This document shows positions 34,426 through 41,370 of a DNA stretch of 64,000 nucleotides, one piece after another; the first letter of the stretch is position 1, and the number at the start of each line of letters is the position of its first letter. Source of the stretch: Pedobacter sp. PF22-3. GTDB taxonomy: Bacteria; Bacteroidota; Bacteroidia; Sphingobacteriales; Sphingobacteriaceae. The position numbers and the translations under genes are program-made. The notes beneath the pieces were generated by a model. The model was not told the origin of the DNA, made no database searches, and saw only the letters and a list, made by a program, of their open reading frames with translations. The stretch covers positions 62,001 to 126,000 of the forward strand of contig NZ_JAPIVP010000016.1 of the NCBI RefSeq assembly GCF_026239555.1, written 5' to 3'.

Positions 34426-35223
34426 TTATTCGTTTTTTGTTTCTTCCGCTTTGGTCTCGTCTTTTTTAATGCCTTTGTCAGCATTAAGCTCTTTCGACTT
34501 CATAATATTAAAACGGTACATTTCTTCAATCCCAACAAGTTTTCGCGTACATTTATCAATGTCTGTTCCTTCTTCCCATAAATACGGGCGGAAACTATAG
34601 GTTTTGGTGCCATCCAAATTTGCAATAAACTGATCCCAGCTGTTCCAGCGTAATCCTTTATAAAATTTAGAGAGATCACTATCGAAACAAAAAACAAGGA
34701 ATTCACCATAACCAGCCCCAAGCGGTTGCCAGGTCAGTGTGTTTGGTTCAAGATAATACACGTTTTTGATGTCTTTGCCTAAACCACCGTAATTAATGGC
34801 AAAAAAACCGCCTACAGCATCATCTGCAATTAAAAGATAGGGCATGTTGTCGCCATATTCTTTTAAGGTTTTTCCTTTATTCCAATCGGCTACATTTCTG
34901 CTTAATCTTTCGCTACCTGAACCTAAAATTCTAATCCAGCCATTATCAACCATAATGCCCCCGGTATTATAAATTACCGAACCAAGTGTGGCATAGGTTG
35001 TCATTTGTGAATGATATAAAACCTCTTTTGCCTTTGTGGAATCAACGGGTAGTATTTCCACCTTGTTTTTTGCAGAATCAATCCATTTTTTCACCAGTGG
35101 CCATGCAGGATCTGTTTTATTAATTAATTTCTCAAGACTGATCAAATTATTTTCCTGAGCAAAACCTGTGAGGGAAAATAAGGTTAAAGCAAAGATAAAG
35201 AGAAAGGTGATTGGGTTTTTCAT
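34426..35223 (-). CDS. DUF2625 exported protein
   Basis: A 265-residue protein with a signal peptide (about 1-22, ending GFAQ) and a DUF2625-like domain: SLEKLINKTDPAWPLVKKWID, a GSVIYNTGGIMVDNGWIRILGSG segment and PNTLTWQPLGAGYGEFLVF. The tail is rich in Lys and Glu. The family's function is unknown. It is likely co-transcribed with the downstream DinB gene. Confidence 0.8.
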   Translation of the reverse strand: MKNPITFLFIFALTLFSLTGFAQENNLISLEKLINKTDPAWPLVKKWIDSAKNKVEILPVDSTKAKEVLYHSQMTTYATLGSVIYNTGGIMVDNGWIRILGSGSERLSRNVADWNKGKTLKEYGDNMPYLLIADDAVGGFFAINYGGLGKDIKNVYYLEPNTLTWQPLGAGYGEFLVFCFDSDLSKFYKGLRWNSWDQFIANLDGTKTYSFRPYLWEEGTDIDKCTRKLVGIEEMYRFNIMKSKELNADKGIKKDETKAEETKNE

Positions 35224-35468
35224 GGATAGGGTACTTATGTTTTTTCAAAGATAGAACGATAATTGGAATTGCTGAAAGGAGCAGGATAATTTTTGATTTA
35301 GGTAAAGCATTGAATTAAATTATTGGTTCTTGAGGACACTGACTATGGCACTTAGAATGACTGTGGTGTTGGATGTTACCATCCTACACGGGGAAAATCA
35401 TCAATGTCAACGGCTTTTGTTTGTGATAAGATGAAACCAAGGCAGATTGAATTAATGCTTTTGGTAAG

Positions 35469-35490
35469 TGTCAGATGGAAACATCTGACA
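35469..35490. other. Perfect hairpin with GAAA tetraloop
   Basis: TGTCAGATG, GAAA, CATCTGACA: a 9-bp perfect stem closed by a GNRA-type tetraloop. It lies 31 nt from the terminator at 35500-35530. The 404-bp gap 35224-35627 has no gene; this hairpin, the terminator and a heptad array are what I see. Confidence 0.5.
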
Positions 35491-35499
35491 GCACAGCTA

Positions 35500-35530
35500 T
35501 AAAAAAAACGTCCCGAAAATAATCGGGACG
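35500..35530 (-). terminator. Terminator of the M13 peptidase gene
   Basis: On the minus strand, CGTCCCGA pairs with TCGGGACG (35509-35516 and 35523-35530) and is followed by eight T. It lies about 100 nt after the peptidase stop. Confidence 0.8.
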
Positions 35531-35590
35531 CCTGTAATATTGGGGTGATGTAATAATTGAATTAATGTTGAGGGGAAAGAAAATCTTAAG

Positions 35591-35625
35591 CCTTACACCC
35601 TCCATCTTTCAGCCTTCAACCTCAA
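35591..35625. repeat. Heptad array at the M13 peptidase stop
   Basis: CA dinucleotides end units at 35597, 35604, 35611 and 35618, exactly 7 nt apart, in CCTTACA/CCCTCCA/TCTTTCA/GCCTTCA. The array ends 3-10 nt before the stop codon of the peptidase gene. Confidence 0.6.
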
Positions 35626-35627
35626 AA

Positions 35628-37661
35628 CTACCACATTCTAATTCTGTTTTCTGGTTTTTTATATAGCTTATCGCCAGGTTTAACATCAAAAGCTTCATAC
35701 CATGCATCCATATTTACTGGTGCACCAATGGTACGGTACTGACCTGGCGAATGTGGATCTGTTTTAATTAATTGAGCCGCACTTTCAGGTAAAATGTTAC
35801 CTCTCCATACCTGCGCCCAAGCCAGGAAGAAACGCTGATCTGGTGTAAAACCATCAATTTTCTCGTTGCTTTGTCCTTGTTTGGTCATTTTGAAAGCTGT
35901 ATAAGCTGCATTTAAACCTCCTAAGTCGCCAATGTTTTCGCCCATGGTTAATTTACCGATTACATGAATGGTATCTAATACGGTATAAGCATCAAACTGT
36001 TCACCCAAAGCTTTGGTTTTAGCATCAAATTTAGCTTTGTCTTCAGCTGTCCACCAGTTTTTTAAGTTACCAGCGGCATCATACTGACTTCCGCTGTCAT
36101 CAAAACCATGGCTCATTTCGTGACCAATTACAGCACCTATACCGCCATAATTAACAGCATCATCCGCATTTGGATCAAAGAAAGGGAATTGTAAAATACC
36201 AGCAGGGAAAACAATTTCGTTTAGCGTAGGACTATAGTAAGCATTAACCGTTGGAGGCGTCATTCCAAAACGTTTGCGATCAACAGGTTTACCTAACTGA
36301 CTAATCATTTCGTTATAGCCCCAAATACTTGCACTGCGCAAATTTTGGAAGTAAGTATCTTTATTAATCATTAAACCATCGTAGTTTTTCCACTTTTCAG
36401 GATAACCCACTTTTGGTGTAAATGCATGTAATTTAGCCAAGGCCTTTTGTTTGGTTTCAGGGCTCATCCACTCTAAACCATTAATCCTGATTTCGAATGC
36501 TTTACGCAGGTTCACAATCATCTGGTTCATGCGTTCTTTAGCTTCTGGCTTAAAGTATTTGGCTACATAAAGCTGACCTAATAATTCGCCAATAGTTCCA
36601 TCTGTTAAAGATGACATGCGTTGCCAACGTGGTGTTTGTACTTTCTGCCCAGTTTGAGCCTGTGTGAAAGCGAAACTCGCCTTCACAAATGGAGAACTTA
36701 AGCTAGAAGCAGAACCTTTTAAAATGTTCCATTCCAAATAGGTTTTCCAATCTTCAACAGGAATCGATTTCAACATTCCATCCAGGCTTGCCATAAATTT
36801 TGGCGATGAAACCAGAACAGTGTCTTGATTTTTGATTTTGAATTTTGGTAAATAGGTTTTCCAGTTAATATCTGGCGTTTTTTGGTTCAGTTCGGCAACG
36901 GTAAGCTTGTTATAGGTGGCGTAAGGATCACGCATTTCTAAACGGCTCATCTGCGCTTCAGCAAATTGCTTTTCGATTTTGTAAACCGTTGCTGCTTTTT
37001 GTTTGGCTTCTTCTGCGGTACTTCCTGTTAAGGTAAATAAAGTAGCCATGTAGGTGTTGTAAGCATCGCGGATCTTAATACTTCGCGCATCATCTTTCAG
37101 GTAATAATCACGGTCTGGAAGTGTTGTGCCACCCTGACTAATATTCACCATGTATTTGTTTACGTTCTTGCGGTCTTGGCCAACGCCCAAACCAAACATT
37201 CCTCCCCCCAAACCATTTGTTCGCATGTAGGCTACCTGATCCAGCACTTCCTGAATGTTTTTGATTTGCTTAATTTTTGCTAAATCGGCTTTTATTGGTG
37301 TATAGCCCAATTTTTCAATGGTTGCGCTATCCATGGCAGCCGAATAAAAATCGCCAACCCTACGCTTAACAGAACCTGCGGGAGCAGATTTATCGGCAGC
37401 TGCATCTTCCACTAAAGATTTAACGGCATTGATATTGAAATCGCGAAGTTCGTTAAATGAACCCCAGCGTGTTTCTTTGGCAGGAACTGGATTGTTTTTT
37501 ATCCAATTGCCACTCGCATAGGTGTAGAAATCGTCGCCTGGCTTAACGGATAGATCCATGTTGGCAGGGTCGATAAATTTTTTTGTTTGTGCATTTGCAG
37601 AAAAGCCAGCAGCGACTATACCCAGCGCCGCAAAACATCTTTTCAAATTTTGGTATTTCAT
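35628..37661 (-). CDS. M13-family zinc metallopeptidase (PepO/neprilysin-like)
   Basis: A 677-residue secreted endopeptidase. A signal peptide (about 1-24, ending SANAQ) precedes the M13 N-terminal domain starting at IDPANMDLSVKPGDDFYTYASGNW. The catalytic zinc motif HEMSH is near residue 514, with the third ligand in ENIGDLGG about 60 residues later. NAYYSPTLNEIVFPAGI and the family ending (YRTIGAPVNMDAWYEAF) are intact. Length is normal. It is monocistronic with a terminator at 35500-35530. Confidence 0.95.
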   Translation of the reverse strand: MKYQNLKRCFAALGIVAAGFSANAQTKKFIDPANMDLSVKPGDDFYTYASGNWIKNNPVPAKETRWGSFNELRDFNINAVKSLVEDAAADKSAPAGSVKRRVGDFYSAAMDSATIEKLGYTPIKADLAKIKQIKNIQEVLDQVAYMRTNGLGGGMFGLGVGQDRKNVNKYMVNISQGGTTLPDRDYYLKDDARSIKIRDAYNTYMATLFTLTGSTAEEAKQKAATVYKIEKQFAEAQMSRLEMRDPYATYNKLTVAELNQKTPDINWKTYLPKFKIKNQDTVLVSSPKFMASLDGMLKSIPVEDWKTYLEWNILKGSASSLSSPFVKASFAFTQAQTGQKVQTPRWQRMSSLTDGTIGELLGQLYVAKYFKPEAKERMNQMIVNLRKAFEIRINGLEWMSPETKQKALAKLHAFTPKVGYPEKWKNYDGLMINKDTYFQNLRSASIWGYNEMISQLGKPVDRKRFGMTPPTVNAYYSPTLNEIVFPAGILQFPFFDPNADDAVNYGGIGAVIGHEMSHGFDDSGSQYDAAGNLKNWWTAEDKAKFDAKTKALGEQFDAYTVLDTIHVIGKLTMGENIGDLGGLNAAYTAFKMTKQGQSNEKIDGFTPDQRFFLAWAQVWRGNILPESAAQLIKTDPHSPGQYRTIGAPVNMDAWYEAFDVKPGDKLYKKPENRIRMW

Positions 37662-37938
37662 TCGCTTAATAAGTTAATAATGATGCGAAATTTATGAAAT
37701 ACTAATTAATACTGGTGTTATATATTAAGAATATTACTTGTTAAACCAGTAGTAAATTTTTGCTAAGCCAAGCCGCCTGATCAAGTTGGATGCTGAAAAA
37801 GGAATTTTGATAGATTTCATGATTTTAAATCTTTTATATCACTATTAACATTTTTTAACAAAATTTATTGTGTACTTGTAAAAATTATTGCTATCAAGAA
37901 TGATTCGGAATAAAGCATATTATTTTCCATAAATTTGA

Positions 37939-37992
37939 AACACTTATCCAAATCTCGTATGTTTTCAAAAACTTTGAGGTTTTGGAAGTGTT
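37939..37992. promoter_or_regulatory. Long imperfect palindrome upstream of the metal ATPase gene
   Basis: AACACTT-AT-CCAAA-TCTC (37939-37956) can pair with GAGG-TTTTGG-AAGTGTT (37976-37992) around a 19-nt loop. It lies 20 nt before the ATG. It could be a metal-regulator operator or a leader hairpin. Of the 351-bp gap 37662-38012 the rest shows nothing definite. Confidence 0.45.
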
Positions 37993-38012
37993 AAGAAAAA
38001 TATAGTATATAA

Positions 38013-40001
38013 ATGAGCCATTCACACGATAGGGAAGATAGCTGTTGCAGCAGTAAAGTACATTCCGAACCAAAACATACCCATAGCCATGATCACGCAC
38101 ATGAAGAAGGCGACGAACATGACCACGACCATGGTGGAGATCCATCAGCCTTTAAAACGTATTTGCCAGCCATCGTAACATTGGGTATGCTGTTGATCGG
38201 AATTGCGTTTGATAATCTTTTTAAGGTTCCGGCATTTCAGGTTATTCGCCCTTATTGGTATATCGTGGCTTATTTACCAGTGGGTATTCCGGTTTTACGT
38301 GAAGTTTGGGAAACATTTAAAGCCAAAGATTTCTTTACCGAGTTCTCTCTGATGTCTATCGCTACCATTGGCGCTTTTGCTATTGGAGAGTATCCGGAAG
38401 GTGTAACGGTTATGCTTTTCTACACTATTGGCGAGTTGTTTCAGATGGCTGCGGTAAACCGTGCCAAAAGAAATATTAAAGCATTACTTGATGTTCGGGC
38501 AGAAGTGGCACATGTATTTCGAAATGGAAAATACGAAGATATTAATCCTGAAAAGGTAGAAATTGGCGAAACGATACAGGTAAAGGCTGGTGAAAAAATC
38601 CCTTTAGACGGAGAATTGATCAGTGATAGAAGCAGTTTTAATACCGCTGCTTTAACCGGCGAGAGCAAACCGCGCACCATTAATAAAGGTGAATCGATTT
38701 TGGCCGGGATGCTTAATCTGGATAACTTGGTCGAAGTTAAAGTTACTAAAGCCTTTGCAGATAGTGCATTGTCGCGTATTTTGGAAATGGTTCAAAATGC
38801 CACTACACGCAAAGCCAAAACCGAACTTTTTATCCGCAAATTTGCGAAAATATATACCCCAATCGTTTTCTTTTTAGCCCTTGAGCTGGTTACTCTTCCA
38901 ATTTTAATTTTAGGAAGCGAATATCACTTCCAAACCTGGCTGTATCGTTCGTTGGTTTTCCTGGTTATATCGTGCCCATGTGCTTTGGTGATTTCAATCC
39001 CATTGGGTTATTTTGGGGGAATCGGTGCGGCATCAGCAAATGGCATTCTTTTTAAAGGGTCTAATTTCCTTGATTTGATTACCAAGTTGAACACCGTTGT
39101 AATGGATAAAACAGGAACCTTAACAAAAGGTGTTTTTAATGTTCAGAAAGTAGAAAGCAGTATAGATGAAGCAGATTTTTTAAACTTATTAACGGCTGTA
39201 GAAGCCAAATCTACCCATCCAATTGCGAGGGCTATTGTAGCGTATGCAGGCCAGAAAGAAATTCATCCTGCCGATAACATGGAGGAAATTGCCGGGATGG
39301 GTTTGAAGGGCTTTGTTAATGGTAAGGAGGTTTTAGCAGGTAATGTTAAGCTTTTGGAGAAATTTAATATTGATTTTGACCCTAAAATTGCATCCATAGA
39401 AGAAAGTATTGTTGTGGTTGCTATCGACCAGAAGTATGTTGGTTATGTGCTCATTGCAGATGAAATAAAAGAAGATGCCGCCGAAGCCATCAAACAGCTC
39501 CATGAAAACGGAATTAAACAGTTGGTCATGTTAAGTGGGGATAAAACCTCAATCGTTAAGAAAGTAGCTTCAAGTTTAGGAATCGATACTTATTTTGGGG
39601 ACTTATTACCTGAAGATAAGGTTGCCAGACTGGAAGCAATTAAAAGTGACAAAAGCAATGTGGTAGCCTTTGTTGGCGATGGAATTAACGATACACCAGT
39701 GTTAGCCATTAGCGATATTGGCATTGCAATGGGTGCAATGGGTAGCGATGCCGCTATTGAAACAGCTGATGTGGTTATTCAAACCGATCAACCCTCTAAA
39801 ATTGTTACTGCGGTAAAAATAGGTAAAGCAACCAAAAATGTAGTGATCCAAAATATCGTGTTGGCATTTGCTGTAAAAGCAATTGTTTTAATTTTAGGTG
39901 CGGGAGGAATAGCAACCATGTGGGAGGCTGTTTTTGCCGACGTTGGTGTGGCACTTCTGGCGATTTTAAATGCGGTGAGAATTCAGAAGATGAAGTTTTA
40001 G
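38013..40001 (+). CDS. Zn/Cd/Co-type heavy metal P1B-ATPase
   Basis: A 662-residue P-type exporter. Instead of a CxxC domain, the N-terminus (1-45) is a His/Asp/Glu-rich tail with a CC pair, typical of Zn/Cd pumps. The transmembrane metal motif CPC is at 321-323, the phosphorylation site DKTGT at 365-369 and GDGIND at 555-560. It exports divalent metals across the inner membrane. No metalloregulator gene is adjacent, but a long palindrome precedes the start. Confidence 0.95.
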   Translation: MSHSHDREDSCCSSKVHSEPKHTHSHDHAHEEGDEHDHDHGGDPSAFKTYLPAIVTLGMLLIGIAFDNLFKVPAFQVIRPYWYIVAYLPVGIPVLREVWETFKAKDFFTEFSLMSIATIGAFAIGEYPEGVTVMLFYTIGELFQMAAVNRAKRNIKALLDVRAEVAHVFRNGKYEDINPEKVEIGETIQVKAGEKIPLDGELISDRSSFNTAALTGESKPRTINKGESILAGMLNLDNLVEVKVTKAFADSALSRILEMVQNATTRKAKTELFIRKFAKIYTPIVFFLALELVTLPILILGSEYHFQTWLYRSLVFLVISCPCALVISIPLGYFGGIGAASANGILFKGSNFLDLITKLNTVVMDKTGTLTKGVFNVQKVESSIDEADFLNLLTAVEAKSTHPIARAIVAYAGQKEIHPADNMEEIAGMGLKGFVNGKEVLAGNVKLLEKFNIDFDPKIASIEESIVVVAIDQKYVGYVLIADEIKEDAAEAIKQLHENGIKQLVMLSGDKTSIVKKVASSLGIDTYFGDLLPEDKVARLEAIKSDKSNVVAFVGDGINDTPVLAISDIGIAMGAMGSDAAIETADVVIQTDQPSKIVTAVKIGKATKNVVIQNIVLAFAVKAIVLILGAGGIATMWEAVFADVGVALLAILNAVRIQKMKF

Positions 40002-40019
40002 TACATTTATACTTTTACC

Positions 40020-40078
40020 ATTAAGAAATTAAGATAGTTAAGGAATTGCCTAAAACTTAATGTCCTTAATTTCTTAAG
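40020..40078. repeat. Inverted array of TTAAG units after the metal ATPase
   Basis: TTAAG repeats at 40021, 40029 and 40038 (8-9 nt apart) and its complements at 40057-40078 form an imperfect inverted repeat matching at about 19 of 23 positions. It lies 20-77 nt past the ATPase stop and could terminate it. It resembles the heptad arrays but with an 8-9-nt step. Confidence 0.55.
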
Positions 40079-40129
40079 TGTAAGTAAGATATATTGAAAA
40101 ATAGAAAGTCGGAATACTATAAAAATTAG

Positions 40130-40137
40130 TATATTTG
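40130..40137 (+). promoter_or_regulatory. -7 promoter box of the Uma2 gene, 3 nt from the ATG
   Basis: TATATTTG ends 3 nt before ATG 40141. With the usual distance from box to transcription start, the mRNA would begin at or next to the ATG (leaderless). Confidence 0.6.
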
Positions 40138-40140
40138 ATT

Positions 40141-40773
40141 ATGTCTGAGCCAGTTCCATATCCGATCTTAAACGATGATGAGCCCGTTCGGCAGTTCAAT
40201 GAACTTGATGCATCATTAACTTACAGCTATGCCAGCTATTTAAACTGGCTTTTTCCTGAAAGGGTAGAATTGATTAAAGGTAGGGTTTTTAAAATGAGTC
40301 CTGCGCCATCGAGCGTTCATCAGGAAATTATTGGTAACATTTTTCTTAAGCTAGGAAGTTTTTTAAAAAAGAAACCTTGTAAAGTTTATATATCACCATT
40401 CGATGTTCGTTTTCCAAAAGAAAGTCATAATGATGAGGCTGTTTTTACTGTTTTACAGCCAGATATTTGCGTAATCTGCGATAGGAGCAAAATTGATGCC
40501 CGTGGCGGTGTTGGTGCACCGGATTTAGTTGTTGAGGTTTTATCGCCAGGGAATACCAAAATGGAACTGCTTCATAAATACCGCGTTTACGAAGAGTTTG
40601 GCGTTAAGGAATACTGGGTAGTGAGCCAGGGCGATAAAAGTGTTTTGATTTATACCCTAGATGAAATGGGTAAATTCCAACCCTCTAAAATATTTACCCT
40701 AAGCGAAAAAATCACTTCAGCCGTATTGCCAGGTTTTGAACTGGCATTGGATGATGTTTTTGAAGATTTATAA
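40141..40773 (+). CDS. Uma2-family (DUF820) restriction-like endonuclease
   Basis: A 210-residue PD-(D/E)XK protein. VQPDICVICDRSKIDARGG and APDLVVEVLSPGNTKMELLHKYRVYEEFGVKEYWVV are the conserved Uma2 core with the Asp/Glu/Lys catalytic positions, and VLPGFELALDDVF is the family C-terminus. These nuclease-like proteins are widespread and of uncertain role. ATG 40141 is used; the TTG at 40135 lies within the -7 box. A truncated, decayed paralogue including the promoter follows at 40819. Confidence 0.9.
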   Translation: MSEPVPYPILNDDEPVRQFNELDASLTYSYASYLNWLFPERVELIKGRVFKMSPAPSSVHQEIIGNIFLKLGSFLKKKPCKVYISPFDVRFPKESHNDEAVFTVLQPDICVICDRSKIDARGGVGAPDLVVEVLSPGNTKMELLHKYRVYEEFGVKEYWVVSQGDKSVLIYTLDEMGKFQPSKIFTLSEKITSAVLPGFELALDDVFEDL

Positions 40774-40818
40774 AATTCATCAATATTTTTGTATTACTAC
40801 TTTTTAGTATCTTGAATG

Positions 40819-40953
40819 ATGTCTGAACCTGTTCCATATCCGATCTTAAATGATGGTGAGCCTGTGTGAGCACTCAACAATATTGATGTGCCTTTAACCT
40901 AAAGCCATGACCATTCTTCGGTGTTCCTAGAATTTGAACCGGTTTTAGATTAA
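40819..40953 (+). pseudogene. Decayed, internally deleted copy of the Uma2 gene
   Basis: The first 16 codons read MSEPVPYPILNDGEPV, almost the same as the intact neighbour (NDDEPV). The next codon, CGG in the intact gene, is TGA here, and a TAA replaces TAC 11 codons later. After about 30 codons the frame reads SSVFLEFEPVLD, which resembles the Uma2 C-terminal VLPGFELALDD, so the whole middle appears deleted. The upstream TTTTTAGTATCTTG also mirrors the intact promoter. The start homology is clear; the C-terminal match is tentative. Confidence 0.8.
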
Positions 40954-41032
40954 TCAGGTTTTTCTACTAAGTGAGGTCAATACTGCAAAATTCACTGCTT
41001 TAGGGTGCTTCGCTCCTCCAAAAACAATCGCC

Positions 41033-41287
41033 TTATAAATGATTTTTTCTGAATTCTTCAAGTGCATCTTTTAAAGTCTTTCCAATATTTTCTTTAAACC
41101 AGGCCATAAAGATTCTGTTGTTCTTCCAGCATTCGCCGAAATGCGATTGAAAATAACGCCGCACATTTGAGGTGTTTTTAAAATTTAAGGTAATCACTGT
41201 TTCATCGCTCAATGGTTCAGAATGCCAATTAAATTTGCTCATCCCCAAATATGAAAAATAACTTTTTACTTTCATAATGCTGAACAT
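41033..41287 (-). CDS. DUF6434-like small protein
   Basis: An 84-residue protein (or 69 if started at ATG 41242, MSKFNWHSE). FNWHSEPLSDETVITLNFKNTSNVRRYF, then FMAWFKENIGKTLKDALEEFRK, fits the DUF6434 pattern, often found with SAP domains. The function is unknown. The shorter start looks more like family N-termini. It is divergent from valS. Confidence 0.7.
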   Translation of the reverse strand: MFSIMKVKSYFSYLGMSKFNWHSEPLSDETVITLNFKNTSNVRRYFQSHFGECWKNNRIFMAWFKENIGKTLKDALEEFRKNHL

Positions 41288-41292
41288 CCTGC

Positions 41293-41333
41293 CTTTCGCC
41301 TCTATCTTTCTGCTTTGGTCTTTCAGCTTTGAC
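41293..41333. repeat. Heptad array between DUF6434 and valS
   Basis: CTTT/CTCT/CTTT/CTTT/CTTT/CTTT occur at 41293, 41300, 41306, 41313, 41320 and 41327, a 7-nt step with one 6. It lies directly upstream of the valS promoter box. Confidence 0.55.
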
Positions 41334-41343
41334 CTGAATTAGC

Positions 41344-41351
41344 TATTTTTG
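41344..41351 (+). promoter_or_regulatory. -7 promoter box of valS
   Basis: TATTTTTG fits TAnnTTTG, 19 nt before ATG 41371. TTTG sequences upstream are at unusual distances, so the -33 element is not clear. Confidence 0.55.
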
Positions 41352-41370
41352 GGCTTTTATAACAATTTTC

